Positions 9,270 through 19,173 of a stretch of DNA of 64,000 nucleotides are shown here, piece by piece. The stretch lies in contig JBCNJP010000007.1 in the NCBI GenBank assembly GCA_039602395.1, positions 121,616,957 through 121,680,956 on the forward strand, written 5' to 3'. The notes beneath the pieces were generated by a model, which saw only the letters and a list, made by a program, of their open reading frames with translations, was not told the DNA's origin and searched no databases. Within the stretch, counting starts at the first letter, position 1. Each line of letters begins with the position of its first letter. Origin of the DNA: Deinandra increscens subsp. villosa (lineage: Eukaryota; Streptophyta; Magnoliopsida; Asterales; Asteraceae). The position numbers and the translations under genes are program-made.

Positions 9270-10940
9270 TTATAATTTTAAAGAATGATATATTATAATT
9301 ACATGTGTGTTCAAACCTACAAAATATTGGACATTTGCATTGGGTAATTGCTCTTTAATAACAACCATAAATCGCATCATAGCTTCTTGTCTATCTTCCA
9401 ATTCCTTCATCTCAGCATCTTGTCTTTCTTTTGATTCATCAATTTTTTTTTCTTCAAGTTCAAAAATACGAGCCTTCAATACTGGTACTTGAGGATTTTG
9501 TTAGAAACAAGACTCTTTTTATTTTGCTATTACAACCTTTCCCAAGCATCGAACACAACCTCCTTTTTCTAGTTCTTTGATCCTAGCCAAGTCATCATTC
9601 TCCAATCAAGATCTCCTACATCCGTAGAACTAGTAGACCCATGCTCCAGTTTTTTCAATTTACCCTAGATATTATCGACTAGTTAAAAATATACTAAGAA
9701 ATCATATACTACAATTTATAGCATTTCAAAACAAGATCAAATTTATATAACAACGGGTAACTTTATATGAAACTTGTTAAACAAAAAGTTTAGAGATACA
9801 TACCACAATTTCAGCATCCGGTCCATTGACGATACTTCCATCTTTACGTGTACGAGTTAAACAATATATTTTTCCCCGTGATGGTTGGACACTATTATTC
9901 TTTTTTGTCTACAAATTTTTTCTCAGAATTAACATTTAGAATGTAACATTTTTAGAATAAAGAAAAGAATAATCTATTTCGGAATATAACATAACAAAGT
10001 AACCATTACGCGAATGAAAATAAATATCACCTCATCATGACTAAGCCTAGCAAATGATTTTGTTCCTGTCACATGAGGTTCATTGGACTTGGAATGGATC
10101 TTTTTCTTCATCTCATTTTCCGCCTGTCCATTTACATATTAGTGATAATTTTATATATGTAAAAATCACATTAGTGTCATTTACCAACTTAGATTACCTG
10201 AGCTTTGTGTCATACTAATAAGTCACTAGCTTCTTGAATTATATTTTATCAACCCTAGGATCATTCTGGGCATCCACGATACCATCTATTGTTGAACTTG
10301 GATCATACCAGTTTTTTTCAACTCATCCATGACTTAAATATTGTTCCCATATCAGACAACACCCAGTTTTTAACTGATCCAGTTTTATCTAGAAGAAAAA
10401 TGGCCCTATAAATGAGTTTAAGAGAAGAAGTTAATATTTTAAATCATACAGATTAAACCACTCTAGTTATGTAACAAAAAATTACCTTCACGAGATTCCA
10501 CAAATCAATTTTTTCTTCAAGTATATTCCTCCAATCTAGGTACTCTATAGAGAGGTGTTTGGACATCTTCACTAGCATCCCCAAAAAAACGTGTTAACTC
10601 ATTTCCCTCATCCCTAACCGGTTGTCCTAGCTCAATAAAAGTAACCTCAACCTGCTCATCACTCTCTATATCCCAAATAGCTTATTTTCTAGTATGACCT
10701 CGAACCTTTTTTCGTGGACCTGCACTAAATGTTGAAACTTGGCACGTTAGGATAAACATGAGATAACACTTAAAAGTAAATGAGGTCAATTACCGTAGAC
10801 AGATTGTACACTATCAGTAGGTTCACTTAAAGTTGAATGTCGTTGTTCAATAGGATGCTCCCCTTCTGTGTTTTGTTGTTGAAACTCACCAGTTTTAACT
10901 ATACGCAACCTTTTAGTTTTACCCATCCTGTGTAGATTAG
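9270..10940 (-). pseudogene. Remnant of the second En/Spm gene, plant transposase Ptta/En-Spm domain
   Basis: On the minus strand the fragments read in order. A linker comes first, then RRGHTRK-like and IWDIES, then a stretch with EVTFIELGQPVRDEGNELTR and TPLYRVPRLEEY. The diagnostic NEPHVTGTKSFARLSHDE (around 10050-10090) comes next. Last is a coiled-coil tail (KARIFELEEKKIDESKERQD) with MMRFMVVIKEQLPN at 9330-9480. The TGTKSFARL-type motif and the preceding P-hydrophobic block are typical of the Ptta/En-Spm plant transposase family. Stops, frameshifts and short non-matching segments show it is dead. Confidence 0.75.
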
Positions 10941-11039
10941 TGAAGAAAATTTTTAGATTGTTAGCGATACATATAACTAAATTATATAGTTGTACAGATA
11001 ATCAAAATTCTATGAAGAAAGAGAAATGCAAAAAAGTGC

Positions 11040-11246
11040 TTGCCACAACCTGTTGTCTAATCGGACCATTTTGACCCTTCTAATTTTGTAAATCATTTTC
11101 ATCTTCTTTTACATCTCCAGACTTTATAATGGGTGTACATTCAGCTTCATCATCATCAGTCTCAACCCTATCTAGGTATGGTAAGTCAAATGTGTAAAGA
11201 AGTGAACCAAGACGTACTACTTTGACCAGTATCACATTGCATGTTA
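11040..11246 (-). pseudogene. Continuation of CACTA transposase C-terminus beyond the SINE
   Basis: Without the SINE and one copy of its target duplication, the minus-strand frame continues from DAFNMQCD (about 11560) into VILVKVVRLGSLLYTFDLPY and an acidic tail rich in D and E (about 11230-11120), ending in a stop. This is the usual short acidic end of the DUF4216-containing En/Spm protein. Confidence 0.6.
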
Positions 11247-11548
11247 TCAAGCAAAGTTGGTATAGTGGTTAAATTCTAAGCTTGTGGTTGATGAGACCCA
11301 AGTTCTAGTCTCATCACACCACTTTGTGAGATATTGGTGGACAATGAATGATTGAGCTTGCTTGATCCTGAGTCACAAGGGAGGGTTTACGGGCTTGCCC
11401 GGTTCCCGCCCGATGGTGCAAATGGGGGGCGCTTCCGGGTTCCCTCGCTATGAGGTTCGGACTCGGGACAGTGGCTAGGTCCAGGGTAACCAGTCTAGGA
11501 TAACCAGTATCGATACACCGCTGAGCCAAATTGCCGTTCAAAAAAAAA
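11247..11548 (+). mobile_element. tRNA-derived SINE inserted in the CACTA transposase
   Basis: It is flanked by a perfect 16-bp target duplication, ATCACATTGCATGTTA (11231-11246 and 11549-11564). The head has an RNA polymerase III A-box-like GTTGGTATAGTGGTTA (about 11254-11269) and a B-box-like AGTTCTAGTCTC (about 11301-11312). The tail ends GCCGTTC followed by an A run. Length is about 302 bp. The frame of the host transposase resumes across the insertion. The same GCCGTTC-plus-A tail is seen in the second SINE at 15.4 kb. Confidence 0.88.
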
Positions 11549-11564
11549 ATCACATTGCATGTTA

Positions 11565-11800
11565 AATGCATCACTAATCTTTACATGCCTAGCAACAAAC
11601 CAATCTTTTAACTTTGGATCATAAGCATAATATACATTGTTAACTTGATATGCCAACACAAAAGGGTCATCAAGTATATTAGCGCCCGTGTGCACTACGT
11701 ACGAGAAGTTTACAAGTGTGATGCCAAATTTATCTCTTTTACAACCCCTATTAGTGTCAACCCAGTCACACTTGAATTTACCTTAATCTTACCTGAATAA
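11565..11800 (-). pseudogene. DUF4216 segment of CACTA transposase
   Basis: The minus-strand translation gives GKFKCDWVDTNRGCKRDKF, then GITLVNFSYVVHTGANILDD, then PFVLAYQVNNVYYAYDPKLK and DWFVARHVKISDAFNMQCD. This is the typical DUF4216 pattern found C-terminal to TNP2/DUF4218 in plant En/Spm proteins. The segment is open here but is cut by the SINE just downstream. Confidence 0.82.
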
Positions 11801-12299
11801 TTCAATTCAACCATATCCATCAATGCCACACAGAAATTAATTCCTCCTTGTGTAGTGCTCCCACAGCACAAGTACCATCATCTACAGTAACAACAACTCC
11901 ATTGGCTTGGGTTTTCAAGGATTTTTCATGGTCTTTTGTATGGAAACGATAACCTTTGACAAGGTAGCCTGTAAATCGTTCCAGAAATCTATGTGGACCA
12001 CGACCAAGCCACTTGATTTCTTTTGTGACCCTTGAATCCTTTTGCTCTTCTAAGCATGCAACCTATGAAGGATTATCAAAAAGAATCTTAGGTCGAACCA
12101 ATAACATAATACTAGTTTTGGTTATGGTACGGTAACATTACCCGGTTTCGAAACCATTCACTAAAGTTTTCACAATAAATCTTTTGGTGTTGATTCTCAT
12201 TCAGTCTTCATGCACGATTCTGCCCTTTAACAAAACTTTTGTGTTCCCTTAAAGTAAAAGAAAAGGATTTAACATACAATGAAATTTCATGGAAGAACT
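11801..12299 (-). pseudogene. Decayed linker of CACTA transposase
   Basis: This stretch lies between the DUF4218 and DUF4216 segments. Scattered fragments of the family linker can be glimpsed (for example QKDSRVTKEIKWLGRGPHRF read from about 12040 to 11980), separated by stops. No other feature was found. Confidence 0.5.
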
Positions 12300-12790
12300 G
12301 AAATAATTAGGAAATAAAAGTGACCTCTCAAAAAGGTGTGATTGAGTTAACATTAAATAACAATGTTTTTGTTTAAGGGACCTTTCATCGATATCAGATT
12401 TGAGGAATCTTTTCCTCTTACGGTTTGATGGTTGAGAATTCCCATGTTTCCCCAATGGTCGTCCAGGTCTAAGGAAGTTGGATTCTTCTATCTCATTCTT
12501 ATTGTCATCATTATTGATCCTTATTGGTCTAGAAAATAAGGTCTCAACTCCAGATAGATATACAGAGTAGAAAGTTAAGATTTCTCTAGCCAAGTACCCT
12601 TCCGATATTGAACCTTCTGGGTAAGCTTTATTGTTTACATACGATTTAAGAGTTGATAGGTCCCTTTCAATTGAGTACATCCACCTAAATGTTACAGGTC
12701 CTCCAAGTCCTACCTTTATAACTAGATGGATCACCAAATGAACCATGACAGTAAAAACCGAAGGAGGGAAAATTCGTTGTTTCCCCAATG
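12300..12790 (-). pseudogene. DUF4218 segment of CACTA transposase
   Basis: The minus strand reads RIFPPSVFTVMVHLVIHLV, then GLGGPVTFRWMYSIERDLST, then LKSYVNNKAYPEGSISEGYL and AREILTFYSVYLSGVETLF. These are hallmark DUF4218 blocks. The segment is joined to the TNP2 block at about 12796 with the sequence that should lie between TNP2 and DUF4218 missing, and a 17-bp copy of nearby sequence lies at the join (see findings). Confidence 0.85.
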
Positions 12791-12795
12791 GTCGT

Positions 12796-13224
12796 ACCTC
12801 TCTATTTTATTTCTAGGACCTTTCGAACCAGGAAGTATCAAAGAAACAATGAAGTTCGGTTGTTTCAGGACATACCATGGAGGTAGGTTATATGGAATGA
12901 CAAAGACATGCCAAGTACTATAGGCTACATTCATCATCCTCTATGGATTAAAATGGTCAATTGCTATAGCCAAATGAACTTTTCGAGGATCATTTGTGAA
13001 TTCAAGATATTTCTTATCAAAGTCTTTCCATGCTAATGCATCAGTTGGATGTCGCAACTTACCAACTCGTACTCGCTCAAAATGATGCCATTTCCTAATA
13101 TTGGTTGTCTTTATGGACATGAACAATCTCTGAAGCCTTGGTTTTAAAGGAAACCAACACAAAATGTTTGTAGCCTTCTTCTTTTGTGGACCTACACCAT
13201 CTTCTAAATTATCTTCCATAGAAG
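12796..13224 (-). pseudogene. TNP2 transposase core fragment
   Basis: The minus-strand translation includes FPLKPRLQRLFMSIKTTN, KLRHPTDALAWKDFDKKYLE, FTNDPRKVHLAIAIDHFNP and, after one stop, AYSTWHVFVIPYNLPPWYVL followed by KQPNFIVSLILPGSKGP. These are core blocks of the plant TNP2 transposase. Its upstream continuation lies across the inserted hAT element, at 14109-14173. The apparent first residues of the frame reaching 13261 (MNPVKKNSGSAP) come from the hAT terminus, not from the transposase. Confidence 0.88.
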
Positions 13225-14100
13225 CAGGGGCGGATCCAGAATTTTTTTTCACTGGGTTCACTAATATTTTTGATGGTCGGATTCTAACAGTTAAATATCA
13301 AAAAATTTTGTTTGGTCTGTTAAGGTTGATAACACAATAACAATACGAATATACGTTACAATAATTAAAAAAACATTGTCACTAAAAATCAGAAAAACAT
13401 GTACCTATACTTGTTGCCAACAAGTTTTCATCGTTTAAAATCGTTGCATTATTGAACCAGAGACTTGCTCGTTAGTATGCACGGAGAGACTGAGCAGGGA
13501 TAGTAAAATTTAAAAAAAACCTAGTTAATAAGTTATTGATCCGTTAAAAAAAAACAAAAGGTGCTAGGTATTAAACAAGGGTCCTGTTCATTAGAATGCA
13601 CAGCAAGAACATTTAGGATAAAAGACATATTATTATTAGGTTTTACTCCCATTTTATATATTAATTCTTTAGTAGTATTATATATATTGAATTAAAAAAA
13701 AACAAAAAAAAACAAACAAAAAAAAAAACAAAAAAAACAAAAAAAACAACGAATCCTGGAATCGAACTAGGGACCTAGCTGTCAAAGTGCTAAGGTAAGA
13801 ACCAATTGGTTAAAAGAGAGATTGTTAATAAATTTCACTTACATATTATATATTTAGTCTCTACTAGTATTATATATACCTAATTAAAAGCCAAAAAGAC
13901 GGAGGAGCAAGGGATCGAACCGGGACCTTCTAGTTAATATGCGAAGCGCAAACCAGTTAGGCTAAAAGATTTTTGTTAGTAGGATTCACTCTGATTTTAT
14001 ATATGGATTCACTACTTGTAGTATATATATATTTACAATAAAAATTCGAAAGTCACTGGGTTCCCGGGAACCCGGTGAACACCTACTGGATCCGCCCCTG
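13225..14100. mobile_element. Non-autonomous hAT element with perfect 8-bp target duplication
   Basis: It begins CAGGGGCGGATCCAG and ends with the exact inverse, CTGGATCCGCCCCTG. Both sides are flanked by CATAGAAG (13217-13224 and 14101-14108), the 8-bp duplication typical of hAT elements. Length is 876 bp. Subterminal CACTGGGTTC motifs occur near both ends, and the right end has a GGTTCCCGGGAACC palindrome. No transposase frame is present; the middle is A-rich and has two GGGATCGAAC-like phrases. It interrupts the TNP2 pseudogene. Confidence 0.92.
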
Positions 14101-14108
14101 CATAGAAG

Positions 14109-14173
14109 CTCCACAAACACTACCTATTTCTTCTTTAACCTTGTTATTCTAAAACAACATGCAACCATTAGGA
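14109..14173 (-). pseudogene. Short TNP2 fragment between two insertions
   Basis: The minus strand reads SPNGCMLF, a stop, then NNKVKEEIGSVCGAS. This is the TNP2 segment that should follow the YEKNDAC block at 15720-15760 and precede the block at 12796-13224. It is bounded by the gypsy solo LTR on the right and the hAT element on the left. Confidence 0.75.
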
Positions 14174-14178
14174 CTTGC

Positions 14179-15709
14179 TGATAAGCGGTTAAAAAATATA
14201 CTTTATTTTATATTAATCACTCCCTATACATACAAAATTATGTATAAAATATATTTTTTTAATTGGATTTAATGATTAATATGTTGAAGTGAGAATAAAC
14301 TTAAATGGAATGATTAACATGCTGATGAGTTAAACTTCATAATTAATTTTTGTGAATAATGATTTATATTTAGTTCAAAAATGAAAATATGAATTATGTT
14401 GATTTGGCTGCCATTCTCGTGACATGTAGGGAGTAAAAGAGAAATCATTGGGCTTTAAGGCCCATCTAGAGCAAAACAAAAGGGTGAACAAAATTATGTA
14501 AAAAAAGTGAGATCAAGGAAGAGAAATTTGAAACGGCAATTAAAGAATAAATGGAGAAGGGCCCACACAACAATTAAATGAAATGGTTATGGGGAGCTCG
14601 ACAAAGAAGGCCAGAAGGGAATATAAATATACATATCCACATTCAACAGAAGGGGGATTCGGAGGTCAGCGACGGCTGACGGAAGAAAAATGGCGCAGCC
14701 CCTTTGGCTGCTGGTGCTTGGCGACCAGAGACAGTTCCACACGATTTTCTTAGTTCTTTTCATACTTTGATCATGTTTTTAAGTATACTGATTGTGGGCT
14801 AATTCCCTTGTGACTACTTTGGGTGAAGGGTTATTAAAGGCTGTTTTGAACTAAGGTTTTCATGTTATGGGATTTGAGATTGTGACATTTAATTAATCTT
14901 ACTATTTGTTTGTTTTAATATGTTGTTGCTTGTTATTGACGTATGTGCCTTAGCTCCCGGACTATCTTTTTAAACATAACATAGCTCTATTGCAAGTACG
15001 TGGAAATTAGTAATTAGGTTAATCAAACTGGATATGGTTATATCTATATAATTTCTAGAATAAAAACTTGAAGTGATAAACTAGTTACCATACAACCTGA
15101 ATCCTAAAGTGGTTACTTTTGTCATCATATAAGAGAGTTAACTTAGTAGTAACTTTAGTAATCTTGGTTTTTTTTTTTAACCACTAGGACTTGTCCTAGT
15201 GGTTACCCCCTTGGCTCTTAGGGCTTTGGTTACTATGTGACCCAGTATCTAATCCAAGGGGAGGCAGTTTTACCCCATGTGGTCCCAGGAGGGGGTTTCT
15301 GCCAGGAGAAAGCTTCAGGAGGGGGTGTCTTGGTTCTCACGGAGGTCCGAGTAATCGACCTTGGACATGGCCCCGCAAGGGTAGGTTTACACGTGAGACC
15401 AAAGTCGCCTGATCGATGCCGTTCCAAAAAAAAGTAATCTTGGTTTTATTAGTCCGTGGTTTGTTAGTTTAAAATCAAACAATTCAGAGCCAAGAGGCAT
15501 TCTAGTATTCCATTAGATTAAATTATTTTAGTTTTAGTTTAGGTCAATTCAGATTAGTGCTAATAATCTAGATTTAGGTAGTTAACTTAGTTAGGTGGTA
15601 AAAATCTATGTCACTAATAACTACTAGCTCCCCTGGATTGACACCCTACTTACCCTATCTATAAGTTTAAGTTTAGCATTATTTGTAGCGGTCACGACAC
15701 CCGCTATCA
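14179..15709 (+). mobile_element. Ty3/gypsy-like solo LTR
   Basis: It starts TGATAAGCGG and ends CCCGCTATCA, imperfect terminal inverted repeats of TG...CA form. The flanks CTTGC (14174-14178) and CATGC (15710-15714) are a 5-bp target duplication with one mismatch. The 3' part (GCTCCCCTGGATTGACACCC, about 15629-15648, then TACTTACC and GTAGCGGTCACGACACCC) resembles the U5 end of plant gypsy LTRs. A TATA-like ATATAAATATA lies at about 14621. Length is 1531 bp, of which about 275 bp is a later SINE and its target duplication. No internal domains are present, so it is a solo LTR. It sits between TNP2 codons. Confidence 0.78.
15172..15432 (+). mobile_element. SINE inserted in the solo LTR, with an inverted head
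   Basis: Target duplication AGTAATCTTGGTTTT occurs at 15157-15171 and again from 15433. The tail is GCCGTTCC followed by eight A residues, like the SINE at 11.5 kb. The body has the A-box-like GTCCTAGTGGTTA. Ahead of it lies the inverse, TAACCACTAGGAC, preceded by a run of T, so the 5' end is a 13-bp-arm hairpin with a 2-base loop. The B box is not clear. Confidence 0.75.
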
Positions 15710-15714
15710 CATGC

Positions 15715-16345
15715 ATCATTTTTTTCATACCATGATCCTAACTTTGCCATGATTTTTTTCACCTCATAGACTCATTTAGGTATTAAATTCCATTCGGGCA
15801 ACAACAGCATAGAAAAAAATTTGTTGCTCCAACCATTAAGGCATTTTAAATGGTATAAATAAACCAAACATAATAGCTTACTATGTTTAGCATTCACATA
15901 CACCTTTTGTTCATTATCTTTAAGCAAATCATCAAAGTTATTTTGATTATTTTGTATTGACCGTTGTGTGTTCAAATCAGCTTCACCTTCGAGTTCACTT
16001 TCTCCAATATCTAGATTACTTCCTTCCATTGGGGAAGTGGGAAAAAGATCGTGTAGTAACTCATTCATGTCATGTTGATAGGCTCTTTTTTTATGATTCG
16101 AGGTCGTACTTGAAGATGATGCCTCACGAGTTTAACCATGAGATGTGCAATTGGAGTATCCTCTTTGAAAACCCCAACATATGAGATGATCATACACTTA
16201 TCCTCTCATAAAGTGAAATCTATTGTGACAATGCATGAATGGACACAATATCATTCCACCATGACTTGACTTATCAATAGCAAAGTCCAAAAAAGATTCC
16301 ATCGTTTACATATTGTGTACTAGATCTCAGTGTAGAATACATCCA
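15715..16345 (-). pseudogene. N-terminal part of CACTA transposase: Transpos_assoc domain and start of TNP2
   Basis: On the minus strand a Transpos_assoc-like zinc-binding block is readable (about 16330-16130: CPFMHCHNRFHFMRG, then YDHLICWGFQRGYSNCTSHG). After it comes MNELLHDLFP (from 16068), an acidic linker, then FDDLLKDNEQKVY and LLCLVYLYHLKCLNGWSNKF, and finally the YEKNDAC block near 15740. The order and motifs match the N-terminus of plant En/Spm TNP2 proteins. At least three stops are present. Confidence 0.82.
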
Positions 16346-16381
16346 TGAAATATTAGGAAAATTGTATTCGATTTCTTCGTT
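16346..16381 (+). repeat. Left arm of a 36-bp perfect inverted repeat
   Basis: The 36 bases are the exact reverse complement of 16937-16972. In this copy the minus strand encodes EEIEYNFPNIS, just ahead of the WMYST start of the Transpos_assoc domain, so this arm is in its native transposase context. Confidence 0.95.
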
Positions 16382-16584
16382 TTTGGTATTTTGCGACCCC
16401 TGAAACGAATTTTTCGCGCCCCCTGGAAGAAATTTTATGGTTTTTACCTAAAAATATGATCAAAAGCCTCTTGAAAATATGATCAAAAGCCCGTTAATTA
16501 CCTAAAAAAAAATTTTGAGGGCGCTGCCCCCGAACCCCCATTAGTCCCCGCTACCCCTGATTTTCTTTCCTAGATCCGCCCCTG
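16382..16584. mobile_element. hAT-like terminal fragment
   Basis: The right border CCTAGATCCGCCCCTG ends at 16584 and is nearly the same as the terminus of the complete hAT element at 13.2-14.1 kb. The segment contains CGACCCCTG and CGCCCCCTGG phrases and a short direct repeat, AAATATGATCAAAAGCC (about 16444 and 16475). No matching left terminus or 8-bp duplication was found, so this is a partial copy. Confidence 0.5.
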
Positions 16585-16773
16585 ATTACTATGACATAAA
16601 AAAAGAATAAGATTTTTTTAGTTAACTGTCACTGAATTCATTAGCTTCAGTTTAATGACAAAATAGAAAATACCAAAATATTTACAAACAAAAAAAGTCA
16701 ATACTTTTTAACGATCCTGGAATGGTATTTTGGATTAAGTAGGCCATTTTTTTTTCAAATTCATAAACTTTAA

Positions 16774-17480
16774 GGGTCTGTTTGGTATGAGGTAATGAAA
16801 TGAACGATGGAATGAAATGAGCGATGGAATGGAATGGTCGAGGGAATGAAATTGATCATTACCATTCCATCGTCATGTTTGGTTATCATGTGGGAACGAA
16901 ATAAATCATTGATTCGCATTTCTTTGATGGTGGTACAACGAAGAAATCGAATACAATTTTCCTAATATTTCAATTTAAAATTAATATATTTGTTTTATAT
17001 TTATATTTTTTTAAGTTTTAATTTTTTATTAATTTAATTAAATTATTTAATTTATATTTATATTTTTTATTTTATTCGTTGTTATTTTTTTATTTTGAAA
17101 TTTATGTTTATTTTTATTATTTTGATTTTCGTTTGCATTTATTAATTAATTTATTTTATTTTATATTTATTTTATATTTATTTTATATTTATTTGTTTTT
17201 TCATTTTCGGCTTATTTTTTTTTTACTTTTTATTCTTTATTTTTTTTTCATAAAATTTTTAGAAGAAATCTAATTGGAATTTTCTTTTTCATTCCATTCC
17301 TTGAGGGAATCGAAAAAAACACCCCTCCCCCATAGAATGAAAATCTTTAGAAATAAAAGGAATCTCATTCCTTGTGTAATGGTCTATTCCATTCCACTGT
17401 GCTACCAAACATGTCATTTTTCATTCCGACGTAATGATTCATTCCATTCCACCAAATATTCCTGCATACCAAACGCTACC
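16774..17480. mobile_element. PIF/Harbinger-like MITE
   Basis: It starts GGGTCTGTTTGGTATG and ends CATACCAAACGCTACC, imperfect terminal inverted repeats, flanked by TAA (16771-16773 and 17481-17483), the 3-bp duplication usual for Harbinger elements. Subterminal GGAATGGAATG-type motifs run inward from both ends. The middle is a very AT-rich tract (16980-17270). Inside lies one arm of the 36-bp inverted repeat (16937-16972). There is no transposase. Confidence 0.75.
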
Positions 17481-17613
17481 TAACACTACAGGTCATATAA
17501 AGACACATATAGACCGATAAGAAAATAGAAGTACATGGCTGGCTGCTTTCTTCAAATTTCTTAGAAAATAACAAAGTGTTTGTAGATACCTGGGAGGATC
17601 GCTACATGCTAGG

Positions 17614-17974
17614 TGATCACAAATAACACACAAGCATGGTGACAACACAATGTAAATAAGAGTTTCCTTTGTATTTATGACTAGACAAACACAATACAAC
17701 TCAAAAGCAGTTCAAAGCACACACTCAGACTCTCAGCTCTCTCTCAGTAAAACCATGTGAACTATATGGACTCTATGACCTCTGTGTGAATGAACACACA
17801 TAAACTATTTATACTAACACCACTGCCAACGAACCACAGGTTCGTTGCATGTTCGTTGGTGGTTCGCTGGAGTCTAAGTAACAATTCAACATTCATTGAC
17901 CCAACACGATTAACTCTAACAACTAACACAAACTGACTAGATACATCACACGACACACAGACTTATGCTTAACA
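17614..17974 (-). repeat. 3' LTR of the gag-only copia element
   Basis: It is similar over its length to 23018-23394: shared phrases include ATTTATGACTAGACAAACAC, CACATAAACTATTTATACTA and TGGTTCGCTGGAGTCTAAGT. On the minus strand it starts TGTTAAGCATAAG directly after a polypurine tract (17975-17990). The right copy carries an extra segment of about 14 bp (around 23235-23250). Confidence 0.85.
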
Positions 17975-18599
17975 AACTCTCCCTTTACGTGTGTTGTATC
18001 TGAGCTACAAACTTTGAATCTTGTTGTTAGTTGTTATAGAGTTTGCATGGCAGGATCAGAACTATGTCAACTGAACCATTTCTGAAAGTATCCTTCGTTA
18101 GCTTGTCTTTTGACTGGCTGAAGAAATAAGTTCCTTGATAAATTCATAACCATGCTTATGAGCCATAACCAGGTAAATCTTCAGATCTTCAACCCACATC
18201 TTCAGAAGACAGAAGTGCAGGTTTTCTTTTCCAACATGATTTTAATCTTGGCAAAAATCTCCTTCAATGAACCAAGATGGTTTAAAATCAGATTTGAATA
18301 CTTGATCATATTGGTCATAGCACTTTGAACTACATTTTAACTTTAACTAATTGTAGGACATAAACCAAAGTCGATTGCCGGTACGATTTTTTCCAACTTT
18401 TAAACTCCGCAAAATCATAACCATAACATCTGGATATGTTAAGGTATTATTAATTTGCTTAAACCTGTGGACCTCACACTATCAGACATATTCAGACATT
18501 TCACACATAATTTCATGTGATTACACTTGTGCCTTGCACTTGTGCTTTATATTTATGATACAGTCACATGTGTTTGATGCAAAAAGAATTCAGAATGCT

Positions 18600-18830
18600 A
18601 AATCGTCTATCCTAAGGTCGATCTTTCGATACGCAGATGGACCTTAGATTTAGCATAATAAGAAAACAAAAGAAGTTGAAGTTGTTCAATCAATAATTAT
18701 TAGGTTGATACTCTCGTATACGCAGAGAGAATCCGATGATCGAACGAAACACCAAGAAAATAAAGCAGAACCTCAAATGAACAACTATCATGTCGATATT
18801 CACATATACGCAGAGATAGTCCGATTATTT
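18600..18830 (-). repeat. Three imperfect copies of a GATAC-GCAG motif
   Basis: Related phrases occur near 18616-18645 (GGTCGATCTTTCGATACGCA), 18702-18735 (GTATACGCAGAGAGAATCCG) and 18793-18825 (CATATACGCAGAGATAGTCC). The first lies within an imperfect hairpin whose arms are GCTAAAT/ATTTAGC and CTAAGGTC/GACCTTAG. They lie in the non-coding part of the gag-only copia element. Function unknown. Confidence 0.6.
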
Positions 18831-19173
18831 GAGAAAAATAAAGAAAATCAAACAAGTTTTAATATTTCAAAATGAACACATGTATATATAAGAACTTCTC
18901 ATTTTTCTTTATCACAACTCTTATATATCTTGAAATAAGCATCAAGGTGTTATCCACTAGGTGAGGCATAAAATTTAGTTTATATCATATATGCATATTT
19001 TCTGATTTGACGAGCCTACCAAGCACATTAAACAATGGACTTGTGGATTTTTCATCTATTTTGTCCATGAGTAAAAAACGCTAGCCAATGTACCATTATT
19101 TCCTAATGGTCAGATCAATTTCTCATTTTAAATTTTTCAACATTTTTTTTTATTTTCATTTTTCATTCGTTTT
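18831..19173. other. Non-coding interior of the gag-only element
   Basis: AT-rich sequence with no recognised domain or repeat. The stretch 17991-18599 is the same in character. Confidence 0.5.

Larger units (their letters stand above)
7427..16773 (-). mobile_element. Decayed CACTA (En/Spm) DNA transposon carrying nested insertions
   Basis: Minus-strand segments occur in the order expected for a plant En/Spm element: Transpos_assoc (16345 to 16080), TNP2 (16070 to 12800), DUF4218 (12790 to 12300), DUF4216 (11800 to 11565), then the second gene with the Ptta/En-Spm domain (10940 to 9270). A CACTACAAATC sequence at 7427 preceded by TCA could be the left terminus, followed by repeated GTGGGTC/GACCCAC subterminal motifs. 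No matching right terminus was found; that end may be lost near 16.35-17.5 kb. Five other elements sit inside or at its edge, so the real transposon is several kb shorter than this span. Multiple stops and frameshifts make it inactive. Confidence 0.75.

Noticed and set aside
14690..14760. ATG at 14690 with a TATA-like box 70 bp upstream as a small gene
   Set aside because: The frame is only about 20 codons and lies within the solo LTR, where a promoter is expected.
17484..17490. CACTACA at 17484 as a possible CACTA terminus for the transposon to its left
   Set aside because: The orientation is wrong: a right end should read TAGTG, and no subterminal repeats follow it.
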